From NCBI GenBank assembly GCA_015055815.1, contig SVHM01000001.1, forward strand, positions 357,774-421,773: a stretch of DNA of 64,000 bases, read 5' to 3'. Origin of the DNA: Clostridiales bacterium. Lineage in GTDB: Bacteria; Bacillota; Clostridia; Christensenellales; UBA1242. The position numbers were made by a program, and so were the translations under genes. Below are positions 9,208 through 17,802 of the stretch, in pieces. Below the pieces are notes generated by a model. The model searched no databases. It had not been told where the DNA came from and worked only from the letters and a program-made list of their open reading frames with translations. Position 1 is the stretch's first letter. Each line of letters begins with the position of its first letter.

Positions 9208-9467
9208 AAAACACCCCTTTTGTTTATATTATAACACATCAAAAACATTTTTCAAAGCTTATTGGCACTAGATGGCATTTTTTACCCTGTTTTGCGTACG
9301 TTATATACCAAGAGAAACATTTTTTGGCACTAGGTGACACTTGTACACACCCACAGACGAAACCCCAAGGTGGACAAACGGTGGACAACAATTTTTTTTG
9401 AGTTTTGTCCACCGACAAAATAAAAAACACCTAAACTTTTCTCTGTTTAAGCGTTTTATAATTCTTG
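9208..9467. repeat. Non-coding spacer with short repeats (left copy)
   Basis: Two copies of TTGGCACTAGRTGRCA-like sequence lie about 70 bases apart (near 9262 and 9324). They are followed by GGTGGACAA twice (9369-9390) and an inverted TTTGTCCACC (9413-9422). A related GGTGGACAA pair occurs at 10056-10083, on the other side of the 135-residue gene. This resembles the intergenic REP-like mosaics found in Clostridia. A 63-codon ORF across it is not believable. Confidence 0.55.
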
Positions 9468-9875
9468 TTATTTTATTAACTCTTCTGGTTCCATATTTAA
9501 AATATCTTTATCTTTTTGAGCTTCTTCTCTAATTTGATGAGCTTTAGAGTAAAAGGCAGCCAAGACTGCTCTATCTGGAGCTTTTTTGCTGTACATTTGA
9601 TTTGCAAAATCTTTAAGTAACAAGTCAAAAGAAATTGGTTCTTCATTCATAGGTAAAGGAACAGTAATATCATATTCGCCAGAATCATTTAATTTTGTTT
9701 TAGATAGCATTTTTAAAAATTCTTTAAATGAATAAGGGATGAACTCCCATTCATCTTGATTAAACATAGTATGCGTATTTGCCATAAACGACTCTAAAAT
9801 AGAAGCTGGTCTAAATGGTATAAATTGAACATTGTCAGCATGAACTTTTATTTTATCAAACAAATATTTTTTCAT
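9468..9875 (-). CDS. Uncharacterised 135-residue protein
   Basis: No family is recognised. It is a small soluble protein (MKKYLFDKIKVHADNVQF...) with many aromatic and charged residues in the first half and a helical, Lys/Glu-rich C-terminal part. The start is supported by AAGGAGA eight bases upstream, so it is likely a real gene. It stands alone and is flanked on both sides by copies of the GGTGGACAA repeat. This suggests it moved as a small cassette. Confidence 0.6.
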   Translation of the reverse strand: MKKYLFDKIKVHADNVQFIPFRPASILESFMANTHTMFNQDEWEFIPYSFKEFLKMLSKTKLNDSGEYDITVPLPMNEEPISFDLLLKDFANQMYSKKAPDRAVLAAFYSKAHQIREEAQKDKDILNMEPEELIK

Positions 9876-10164
9876 AAAATCTCCTTATGTATGTTTGTAG
9901 TATATCATACTAAACAAACAATTTCAATACCCATTTTAAAAAAATAAATTTTTTAATTATGGACGGGGACGGCAGTCAAGAAATTCCGTCTGGTGCGAAA
10001 AAATTTCTCACATTTTACCACTTTTGTCCACCTGCTCCAGCGAAGGTGGTCACCAGGTGGACAAAATGGCATGGTGGACAACATTTTAAAAATCAAAAGT
10101 GCCGTATTATAGGGACTTTTTGAGAGGTAATATGTTCAAACTACTGATAAAGCATTATAACACA
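9876..10164. repeat. Non-coding spacer with inverted repeats (right copy)
   Basis: It contains a perfect 13-bp inverted repeat, TTTTGTCCACCTG (10022-10034) and CAGGTGGACAAAA (10054-10066), then another GGTGGACAAC (10074-10083). A GC-richer stretch (GACGGGGACGGCA, about 9962-9974) precedes it. These repeats resemble those at 9369-9422. No ORF is seen. Confidence 0.55.
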
Positions 10165-10193
10165 AAAAACGCATACAAATTTGCATGCGTTTA
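10165..10193 (-). terminator. Intrinsic terminator after ftsW
   Basis: Hairpin of AAACGCAT and ATGCGTTT, followed on the minus strand by TTTTTT. It lies 5 bases after the ftsW stop. It is identical over 29 bases to the one at 6561-6589. Confidence 0.85.
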
Positions 10194-10197
10194 TCAT

Positions 10198-11364
10198 TTA
10201 TGTTCTATTTGTTTTCTTTTTCTTGCTTTTAAATAAAATCACATCAACTTTATTCATCTTAAATTCTTCGTTACTTTCCTTACCTTTCCCCACATTGCAT
10301 AGTACTCCTATCGCACCCATAAAAACACTAAGCGACGTGCCACCTGCAGAGATAAATGGCATTGGTATTCCTGTCGGCGGGATTGAGCCTGTAACCACCG
10401 CAATGTTTATAAGAAGTTGAATTGCGATAACAGAAACAATACCCGCAGATATGTATGTTCCCAACCTATCTCTTGCATTTAGAGAAATTTTTATTCCAAT
10501 AGCAATAATTAATATATACACAAATAGAATTAGTACCGCTCCAACAAAACCAAGCTCTTCACCAATTATTGCAAATATAAAATCACTTTCCGCAAACGGC
10601 AAGAAAAGATATTTTTGTCTACTATTAAAAAGCCCTACACCAAATAGTCCACCAGCACCAAGTGAATACAAAGACTGAATTAATTGATAACCATCTTCTT
10701 TAGGATTTGCCCAAGGATTTATAAATGCCATAAGACGACTAAGTCTATACGGCTCAATCACAATTAAAAGTACAACAAGTGCAAGTGCAGGAATTGCCAA
10801 AATTATAAAATGTTTAAAAGACATTCCACCCAATATAAGCATAATAATCATTACCATGCCAATACACATAGTTACCGACATGTTAGGCTCAAGCATTACC
10901 AGTAAACATATTACCCCGCCCACTAAAAGTATCGGCAGTATCCCTTTAAAAGTTTTCGTTTTAAGATAATTTTTAGATAAATAACAAGAAGTAAAAATAA
11001 CAAATCCAAACTTTGCCACTTCACTACTCTGAAGATTAAAACCACCAAAACCAATCCAACGCCTAGCACCATTGGCTGAAATCCCAATACCAGGGATAAA
11101 TACTAAAACTAAAAGAATTATTGATATAGCTAGAACATACCATCTTAATTTATAAAATTTATGATAATCAAAAAAATATCCAACAAAGAAAAGTGCCACA
11201 CCAAGCACAAAACCAAAAATCTGCTTTTTTACAAAATGAAAACTATCACCATGCAAAACTTCACTAGAATACGAACTTGCACTATATATCATCACCATTC
11301 CAAATACGCAAAGAAATAATACAAGAACAATTAATAGTGTCGTTAATTTTTTAGTTTTTTGCAT
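10198..11364 (-). CDS. ftsW: Septal peptidoglycan glycosyltransferase FtsW (SEDS family)
   Basis: Polytopic membrane enzyme that polymerises lipid II together with its cognate class B PBP at the septum. About ten membrane segments are visible. SEDS motifs include RRWIGFGGFNLQSSEVAKF and, near the end, GSIPPTGIPMPFISAGGTS. The ATG at 11362-11364 is preferred (AAGGA upstream) over an in-frame TTG two codons earlier. Its 5' end overlaps murD, implying co-translation. The 27-residue Lys-rich tail after GKGK is lacking in the remnant copy at 8196-8352. It is the last gene of the murE-mraY-murD-ftsW unit. Confidence 0.96.
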   Translation of the reverse strand: MQKTKKLTTLLIVLVLFLCVFGMVMIYSASSYSSEVLHGDSFHFVKKQIFGFVLGVALFFVGYFFDYHKFYKLRWYVLAISIILLVLVFIPGIGISANGARRWIGFGGFNLQSSEVAKFGFVIFTSCYLSKNYLKTKTFKGILPILLVGGVICLLVMLEPNMSVTMCIGMVMIIMLILGGMSFKHFIILAIPALALVVLLIVIEPYRLSRLMAFINPWANPKEDGYQLIQSLYSLGAGGLFGVGLFNSRQKYLFLPFAESDFIFAIIGEELGFVGAVLILFVYILIIAIGIKISLNARDRLGTYISAGIVSVIAIQLLINIAVVTGSIPPTGIPMPFISAGGTSLSVFMGAIGVLCNVGKGKESNEEFKMNKVDVILFKSKKKKTNRT

Positions 11365-12667
11365 AAACAAATTCCTTAACTAATTTTTCAAAAACTTCTC
11401 CCCTTTCAGCATAACTAGAAAACTCATCAAAACTCGTACACGCAGGAGAAAGTAATACAACATCATTTTCTTTAGCATATGAACACGCAAACTTGACCGC
11501 CTCATAAAACGTTTTGAAAATTTTAATCTTTTCATATGAGCTTTTATTTGCCGATTTTAAAATTTTTTTTCTTGAACTTCCAAAACCAACAACCATTCCA
11601 AGCCTATCTGAAAATTTTGTAAAAATTTCATCAAAGTTTAAATTCTTATCTTCCCCACCCAAAAGTAACACCAAGTTACCCGTAGTACATTTAATAGCAT
11701 TAACAGAACTATGTACATTGGTACTCTTGCTATCGTCAATATACTTAACACCTTTTTTATTTGCAACAACTTGAAGTCTATGCGACGAAACTTCAAAATT
11801 TAAAATTGCATTTAAAATTTTTTCATCATCAATCTTAAGTAAACATCCAACTAGAATACTTGCAAGAATATCTTCTATAATTCCACCAAATTGAGAAATA
11901 TCATCAACTTTCATAAATTCTTTTGGCTTACCATTTAAATTTACATAAATCTTATCGCTCTTTATGTACACACCTTTAACTTTATTAAATTTTGAAATAA
12001 AAAATTTCTTAGCTTTTATATTTTCAGTTCTCGACATAATAACTTTATCATCAGCATTCAAAACGACTAGCGACTTATCTGAACAATTTTTCAAAAGTCC
12101 AATTTTACAATTTATATAATTTTCAAAATTTTTATGTCTGTCTAAATGGTCTTCTGCAATATTAAGTATTACCGATATATAAGGATTAAAAGAATAAGTC
12201 GTTTCCAACTGAAAAGAACTAACTTCACAAATTAAGTAATCTAATTTTTGATTATACCCCACACTTAGCGGAGTGCCAATATTACCAAAAGCCCCACACG
12301 AAAAAGTCGACTTAACAATATCTCTTACAAGACTAGTTGTTGTAGTTTTGCCATTAGTACCAGTAATAGCAATAACAGGACTTGAAGTAAACCAATAACC
12401 AAACTCCATTTCACCAACAACTTTAATTCCCATACGCTCAGCCATAACAATATATTTATTAAAAATAGATATGCCTGGAGAAACAACAATCAAATCAAAC
12501 TGTGAAATTATTTTCCTATTTAGTTTATAATAATAATTTCCACCAGTAATTTTTTTACCGCTATCATATATCTTATAATTACAATCAATTTTTTTCAAAA
12601 TTTCTTCTACCGCAATTCCGCTTTTACCATACCCCATAATTAAAATATTTTTATAATCAAAATTCAT
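11351..12667 (-). CDS. murD: UDP-N-acetylmuramoylalanine--D-glutamate ligase MurD
   Basis: Cytoplasmic Mur ligase that adds D-Glu to UDP-MurNAc-L-Ala with ATP. The full-length 438 residues comprise an N-terminal Rossmann domain (ILIMGYGKSGIAVEEIL), a central ATPase domain with P-loop GTNGKTTTT (about residues 103-111) and NIAEDHLDRH, and a C-terminal domain with LLLGGEDKNLNF and LLSPACTSFDEFSSYAERGE. The last is a strong MurD signature. It overlaps ftsW downstream and lies 8 bp after mraY. Identification is firm. Confidence 0.97.
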   Translation of the reverse strand: MNFDYKNILIMGYGKSGIAVEEILKKIDCNYKIYDSGKKITGGNYYYKLNRKIISQFDLIVVSPGISIFNKYIVMAERMGIKVVGEMEFGYWFTSSPVIAITGTNGKTTTTSLVRDIVKSTFSCGAFGNIGTPLSVGYNQKLDYLICEVSSFQLETTYSFNPYISVILNIAEDHLDRHKNFENYINCKIGLLKNCSDKSLVVLNADDKVIMSRTENIKAKKFFISKFNKVKGVYIKSDKIYVNLNGKPKEFMKVDDISQFGGIIEDILASILVGCLLKIDDEKILNAILNFEVSSHRLQVVANKKGVKYIDDSKSTNVHSSVNAIKCTTGNLVLLLGGEDKNLNFDEIFTKFSDRLGMVVGFGSSRKKILKSANKSSYEKIKIFKTFYEAVKFACSYAKENDVVLLSPACTSFDEFSSYAERGEVFEKLVKEFVYAKN

Positions 12668-12675
12668 ACAAACTC

Positions 12676-13656
12676 CTAAACATATAGAATAATTGTCAGT
12701 AAACCAATAATTATTGACATTACAACATATCCATGTGTCACTTTTGCTTCATGATATGTTTGTTCAAAATGATGATGAAGTGGCGCCATTTTAAAAACTC
12801 TCTTCTTAGTAATCTTAAACACCACAACTTGAATTATTACACTAATCGCAGTAATTAAATATGCGCAACCAACTATAGGCATAAGTAAATAATTTTTACT
12901 AAAGACAAATAAACTAGCCATAAAACCACCTATAGCCAAAGACCCCGTATCACCCATAAAAACTTTAGCCGGAAATCCATTATACAAAGTAAAAGCTAAA
13001 AGCCCACCAACAAACAAAAAAGTCACCGACACAAGATTGGTAATTTCTTCAAAATATACTCCAGCAAAATTTAATGAAGTTATATAAATTATTATCGCAC
13101 TAACAATAAAAACAACTATAGAAACTTTTGAACAAAGCCCATCAAGACCATCAATTAAATTTACACTATTTACAACCGCTAAATAAAATACAATTATAAA
13201 GGGAATTATCAACCAACCAAAATCAACAAGTTTATTTGTGAATGGCAAAAACACAAACGAACCTACAAGACTAGACCTATAACTAAATATTGCAATAACA
13301 ATCGCAATTCCAAGTTGAGCTATTATTTTTTGATAAGGCTTCAGCCCTTCATTTTGTTTAAATTTAATTTTAATAAAGTCATCAAAAAATCCAACCACCC
13401 CAAAGAAAACCAAACTCATAATTGTAACTGTTGCAAATAAATTATTTTTATTCCAAAATATCAAATAAGTTATAACCGTTGAAATAATAAAAACAACACC
13501 ACCCATAGTAGGAGTACCCGATTTTTCTTTATGCTTTTCAACATATATAAGAATGTTTTGTCCAAATTTCAATTTCCTCAACCACTTAATAATAAATGGC
13601 GAAATAATTAACGCTATAGCAAAATTTACAACTAACGCAAGCAACCCTTCTTTCAT
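12676..13656 (-). CDS. mraY: Phospho-N-acetylmuramoyl-pentapeptide transferase MraY
   Basis: Membrane enzyme that makes lipid I by moving phospho-MurNAc-pentapeptide onto undecaprenyl phosphate. The 326 residues contain about ten membrane segments. Catalytic and Mg2+ motifs are FFDDFIKIKFKQNEGL, NSVNLIDGLDGL, GFPAKVFMGDTGSLAIGG and the histidine motif MAPLHHHFE. Its start overlaps the murE stop by 4 bases. In most Firmicutes murF lies between murE and mraY, but here they abut directly. Confidence 0.97.
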   Translation of the reverse strand: MKEGLLALVVNFAIALIISPFIIKWLRKLKFGQNILIYVEKHKEKSGTPTMGGVVFIISTVITYLIFWNKNNLFATVTIMSLVFFGVVGFFDDFIKIKFKQNEGLKPYQKIIAQLGIAIVIAIFSYRSSLVGSFVFLPFTNKLVDFGWLIIPFIIVFYLAVVNSVNLIDGLDGLCSKVSIVVFIVSAIIIYITSLNFAGVYFEEITNLVSVTFLFVGGLLAFTLYNGFPAKVFMGDTGSLAIGGFMASLFVFSKNYLLMPIVGCAYLITAISVIIQVVVFKITKKRVFKMAPLHHHFEQTYHEAKVTHGYVVMSIIIGLLTIILYV

Positions 13657-15098
13657 AACTTTTCCTTTAAATACCTTTCAACAACTTCAATATCTGAATA
13701 TTTTATTCTCTCACCATTTATTTTTTGAAAATTTTCAGCCCCCTTACCCAAAATAAGTAAAACATCATCATTTTTTAAATTATCAATAGCATATTTTATC
13801 GCACTTTCCCTATCTTCTATTTTTACATAATCACATTTAAAAATACCCTTTTCAATATCGCAAGCAATTTCATCAAAAGACACATCCCCACGATTATCAG
13901 TAGTAATCACCAAATAATCACTACTTCTATCAACAGACTTTGCTATAGCAATTCTTTTTTCTAAATCACTATAACCAACACAACCAAAAAGCGTGATGAT
14001 TTTTGCATCTGTATTACATCTTACAAAATGTAAAATTTTATCAATACTATCACTTGTATGAGCAAAATCAATTGCAATTAAATTATCTCCTTTATGATAA
14101 ACATTAAACCTACCAGGAATAGCCTTCATGTTTTTTATAACATTAGTTATTTGTTCTTGTGACACTCCCCACATTTTAGCTACCGTCATAGCAGTCAATA
14201 AATTATATATATTAAACTCACCAACAAACGAACAATCTACGCTATATATTTCATCTAAAATATTAGCAGTAAAAATACTTCCATTTAAACTACTTTTTAT
14301 ATCGACAGCAAACGAATTTGCAGGATTTTTTATACCAACACTTACACATGGAATATTAGATTTATAAGCAAGCTCCATTCCATAAAAATCATCAATATTA
14401 ATAACACATTCTTTCATGTTTTCTGATTTAAAAAAGCTCATCTTACATCTCACATAATCTTCCATACTTTTAAAGAAATCTAAATGCTCTGCAGATATAT
14501 TTGTAAAGACACCATATTTAAATTTTATACCTGTAATTTTTTGATAATAAATAGCCTGTGCACTCACTTCCATTATTACCCTTTTTACACCTAGCATTTT
14601 CATTTGATAAAATATGTAATGAAGTTCCAACGGGTCAGGCGTTGTAAATTTGTTATCTTGAAAGATATTACCAATATATATGCCATTTGTGCCAATTACA
14701 CCTACATTATTGTCAATTTTCGACAATAATTGCATTAACATATGAGACGTTGTTGTTTTGCCAGAAGTGCCAACAATACAACAAACTTCCATATCGTCAA
14801 CACATTTATAATAGTAATTTTTTGCAATCAAACTCATAGCTTTTCTTACATCTTTTACAACTACAATTACAGCATTTAAAGTGTCTATATTTTCATTTTC
14901 TGTAACTATACATTTTGCACCATTTTTTACAACTTCTAAAGCGTAGTTATTTCCATCAAAATTTTCACCTTTCAAACATATAAACATACTATCTTTTATA
15001 ACATCACTAGATATGTGTGTGATAGACTTTATGTTAATATTTTTATTATTAATAATTTTTACAATCTCAACATTTTCAAGTATTTTTTTTAATCGCAT
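13653..15098 (-). CDS. murE: UDP-MurNAc-tripeptide synthetase MurE, unusual specificity motif
   Basis: Cytoplasmic Mur ligase adding the third stem-peptide residue (diaminopimelate or lysine). The start at 15098 is chosen because TGTGGAG precedes it. A TTG six codons earlier lacks support. The P-loop GTSGKTTTSH is near residue 110, followed by MEVSAQAI and NISAEHLDFF of the central domain and ALLxLGKGAEN-like DVLLILGKGAENFQ at the C-terminus. The loop that is DNPR in DAP-adding enzymes reads DNRG (residues about 401-404), and the usual GCGGDRDxxKR segment reads GCVGYSDLEKR. The amino-acid substrate is therefore uncertain. It is first of the murE-mraY-murD-ftsW unit. Confidence 0.92.
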   Translation of the reverse strand: MRLKKILENVEIVKIINNKNINIKSITHISSDVIKDSMFICLKGENFDGNNYALEVVKNGAKCIVTENENIDTLNAVIVVVKDVRKAMSLIAKNYYYKCVDDMEVCCIVGTSGKTTTSHMLMQLLSKIDNNVGVIGTNGIYIGNIFQDNKFTTPDPLELHYIFYQMKMLGVKRVIMEVSAQAIYYQKITGIKFKYGVFTNISAEHLDFFKSMEDYVRCKMSFFKSENMKECVINIDDFYGMELAYKSNIPCVSVGIKNPANSFAVDIKSSLNGSIFTANILDEIYSVDCSFVGEFNIYNLLTAMTVAKMWGVSQEQITNVIKNMKAIPGRFNVYHKGDNLIAIDFAHTSDSIDKILHFVRCNTDAKIITLFGCVGYSDLEKRIAIAKSVDRSSDYLVITTDNRGDVSFDEIACDIEKGIFKCDYVKIEDRESAIKYAIDNLKNDDVLLILGKGAENFQKINGERIKYSDIEVVERYLKEKL

Positions 15099-15116
15099 TT
15101 CTACTCCACAACACAA

Positions 15117-15252
15117 CTAATTTAGTATTTAAAATCATATACAAAAAGTATATCTACTATACTATATCAACCAACTCTTAAATTTAGTTAAAAACGACAA
15201 TAATTGACATGAAAATTTTTTACATATATTACAATCTTCTACAAGATAATAA
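15117..15252 (-). promoter_or_regulatory. Likely promoter region for murE-mraY-murD-ftsW
   Basis: This AT-rich gap follows the terminator of the PBP gene and precedes murE, so a promoter is expected. The best match on the minus strand is TTGGTT-16 bp-TATACT (about 15139-15166). It is only an approximate match and is given with low confidence. Confidence 0.35.
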
Positions 15253-15280
15253 AAAATACAGTTATTTTAAACTGTATTTT
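15253..15280 (-). terminator. Intrinsic terminator after the PBP gene
   Basis: Hairpin AAAATACAGTT / AACTGTATTTT with T-rich flank on the minus strand, a few bases from the PBP stop codon. It splits the dcw cluster into rsmH-ftsL-PBP and murE-ftsW units. Confidence 0.75.
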
Positions 15281-15283
15281 ATT

Positions 15284-17194
15284 TCAATTACATTCAATCA
15301 TAACCACTGAATTTTTAGATATACTTACATCAGCCATAGGAAATTGGTTTACAACCATTTCACTACTACCTTGAATTTCAAACTGCAACCCACATTCATT
15401 TAAAATATTTTCCGCATCATAAACATTTAAACCTATCACGTTTGGCATAGTTACCTTTTCATCCAATGGATTATTTATCAATTCTTCAGGTTTTGTTGGA
15501 GAGTATTTTTTATATTCAATTATTTTTTCAATAACCATTTTGGCATATGGCGTTGCTGCAATACTACCATAATAACTAGCACCACCCGGCTCATCAACTA
15601 CAATTAATACAACATAATCGGGATTTATTGCTGGAAATGTTCCCACAAAAGAAGCAATATACTCACCACTCAATCTACCATCTGCATATTTTTGACTTGT
15701 ACCCGTTTTTCCACCAACATCATAACCCGGAATAAATGCATTATAACCACTGTATTGCTTTATTACATCTAACATCATATTTTGAATTATATTACTTGTA
15801 TTTTCTGAAATCGTTTTGTTTATTTCTGTTGGAATTGATTGAGAAACAACTTCTCCAGCACTATCAACTACACTTTCAACAAAATACGGTTTCATGAGTT
15901 TTCCACCATTTACAAGACTACAAATTGAAGATATTAATTGTAGTGGAGTAACTGCTACCGCTTGACCAAAACCCATTCTTGCCACATCTACTGTTTTTGC
16001 AGTATCATAATTCATAATTATTCCACCACTTTCACCTAAGAAATCAACACCCAAAGGGGCACCTAAACCAAACTTTTTAAACATCTCATACATTTTATCT
16101 TTGCCAAGCCTTAAAGCCAAATCAACAAACACACTATTGCAACTATTACATAAACCTTCTGAAAGAGTTTGCATTCCATGTCCAGTTAACTTCCAACATT
16201 TTATCTTTTCTCCATCAACCATTCTATACCCAGGGTCAAAAAACATATCTGATAAATGTGCCACCCCTTCATCAATAGAATTTGCCATAGTAACACATTT
16301 AAAAGTTGATCCCGGTTCGTATACATCAACTATATTTATATTTTTCACCGTTTCAAGCAACTTTCCGACATCATCTCTTGGTATATCATTTAAATCAAAA
16401 TCGGGTTTTGTTGACATGGCAACAATTTCTCCCGTTTGGGGGTTCATAATAATCCCACTTGCTTTTTTTGGCTTTTGTTCTTCTATAAGAGTATTAAGAG
16501 CATCATCAAGAAACTTTTGAATGTTTATATCAATAGTCAAATTCAAACTCAAACCAGGAATACTGGGAACATAATTTGTCATTGTATCTTCAACTTTTAC
16601 ACCCTTAACATCACTTTCTTCTAGAATATACCCTTTGACACCCGTAAGATACCTATCATAGTACGCTTCAAGCCCCGCCTGACCAATATTATCTATAGTT
16701 GTAAAGCCCAAAACTTGTGTAAGTAAATTTCCGTAAGGATAATATCTGCTACTATTTTCACTTAATAATACCCCTTTAAATTCAGCCTTTTTAAACGACA
16801 AAGCAATATCTTTTTCTACTTGCAACTTTATTAAACTTTCACTTACAAACCTATCGGTTACTTTCTTGTAAACAACATCAAAATCAATATTTAATGTTGA
16901 AGATAAAGCATTTGCAACAACCAAAGGATCTTCCACCATACTCGGCCTTACATAAATATCATAAGTCGAATAGTTGGTAGCCAATGCCACACCATTTTTA
17001 TCATTTATATTCCCACGTATTGGACTAAGTGGTAAACTCCTTGTCCACTGGTCAACTGCTTTTTCTTGTAACCAGCCACCTTTAATAAACTGCAAATACC
17101 CAAGTCTAAAAATAATTACCAAAAAAACAAAAGACACTAGCAAAAATATCGCTAGTAATCTTTTTTTTAATGAAAATATTGAATTATTTTGCAT
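15284..17194 (-). CDS. ftsI: Class B penicillin-binding protein with one PASTA domain (FtsI/SpoVD type)
   Basis: Membrane-anchored D,D-transpeptidase that cross-links septal or spore peptidoglycan. The 636 residues comprise a short cytoplasmic start, a membrane segment (about 13-32), and a dimerisation domain with RGNINDKNG (about 60). The transpeptidase domain follows, with the active site STFK (Ser296, Lys299), SCN (351-353) and KTGTS (496-500). One PASTA domain (about 575-636, MPNVIGLNVYDAENIL) ends the protein. A single PASTA repeat is typical of SpoVD, while vegetative Bacillus PBP2B has two. As it is the only such gene here, it may serve division, sporulation or both. It lies 5 bp after ftsL. 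Confidence 0.94.
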   Translation of the reverse strand: MQNNSIFSLKKRLLAIFLLVSFVFLVIIFRLGYLQFIKGGWLQEKAVDQWTRSLPLSPIRGNINDKNGVALATNYSTYDIYVRPSMVEDPLVVANALSSTLNIDFDVVYKKVTDRFVSESLIKLQVEKDIALSFKKAEFKGVLLSENSSRYYPYGNLLTQVLGFTTIDNIGQAGLEAYYDRYLTGVKGYILEESDVKGVKVEDTMTNYVPSIPGLSLNLTIDINIQKFLDDALNTLIEEQKPKKASGIIMNPQTGEIVAMSTKPDFDLNDIPRDDVGKLLETVKNINIVDVYEPGSTFKCVTMANSIDEGVAHLSDMFFDPGYRMVDGEKIKCWKLTGHGMQTLSEGLCNSCNSVFVDLALRLGKDKMYEMFKKFGLGAPLGVDFLGESGGIIMNYDTAKTVDVARMGFGQAVAVTPLQLISSICSLVNGGKLMKPYFVESVVDSAGEVVSQSIPTEINKTISENTSNIIQNMMLDVIKQYSGYNAFIPGYDVGGKTGTSQKYADGRLSGEYIASFVGTFPAINPDYVVLIVVDEPGGASYYGSIAATPYAKMVIEKIIEYKKYSPTKPEELINNPLDEKVTMPNVIGLNVYDAENILNECGLQFEIQGSSEMVVNQFPMADVSISKNSVVMIECN

Positions 17195-17199
17195 ATAAC

Positions 17200-17781
17200 C
17201 TACCCAAAAATTTGGCTAACAAAATTACAAACAGCATCAAACCAGTTGGTATCAGCTTGTAAATCGGTCACTTCTACACTATCTGCAACATCAATAGCCA
17301 CTATATTTGAAGAAGTCACACTTTCATAACCCTTTTCGGCAAGTTCACTCTTTATCCCTTCAGTACTTGTTAAATCTCCATATAAAGCTTGTGCTTGAGA
17401 CAAGTCATACTCATATCTTGTTACTTCTTCTCTTGTATAACTTATGTCAGAAGCCATGCCATTTATGACTGTAATATTATAAATACAAAGAAATGCAAGA
17501 AGAAGTGTTATTATAATGCTAGTTGTCATTACAAGTGCTAGTTTAAATGGCACTTTTTTCGATACAGCATTAACTTTTATTTGAGTTACTTCTTTTAATC
17601 TATCTTCGTTTAAAGCAACTTTATCATACTCATTGTATAATTCTTGCAATTTTACCGAATAGTTATTATCAAACTTTTCTACTTGCTCTTCAATTACTGA
17701 CTGATTTGAAAAATTTTCGCTAGTTGTTTCTTTTGCAATATTATCATTTTCAGTATATGCCACTTTTCCAAAAGCACTCAT
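17200..17781 (-). CDS. ftsL: FtsL-like division protein with extended cytoplasmic N-terminus
   Basis: Bitopic membrane protein of 193 residues. It has an acidic, hydrophilic N-terminal region of about 100 residues, one membrane segment (about 100-122, FKLALVMTTSIIITLLLAFL) and a short extracytoplasmic helical region with heptad-like spacing (SDISYTREEVTRYEYDLSQA). The position between rsmH and the PBP gene, with topology and the extracytoplasmic coil, indicates FtsL. The family is poorly conserved in sequence. The N-terminal extension is much longer than in the usual 100-130-residue FtsL. AAAGGAGA precedes the start. Confidence 0.75.
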   Translation of the reverse strand: MSAFGKVAYTENDNIAKETTSENFSNQSVIEEQVEKFDNNYSVKLQELYNEYDKVALNEDRLKEVTQIKVNAVSKKVPFKLALVMTTSIIITLLLAFLCIYNITVINGMASDISYTREEVTRYEYDLSQAQALYGDLTSTEGIKSELAEKGYESVTSSNIVAIDVADSVEVTDLQADTNWFDAVCNFVSQIFG

Positions 17782-17802
17782 AACATTCTCCTTTAATAAA
17801 CT

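Noticed and set aside
9239..9430. 63-codon minus-strand frame in the repeat region
   Set aside because: It runs through REP-like repeats, has no ribosome binding site and gives a Cys/Trp-rich product unlike any protein.
9908..10090. Complete insertion sequence
   Set aside because: Inverted repeats are short and no transposase gene or target-site duplication could be found.
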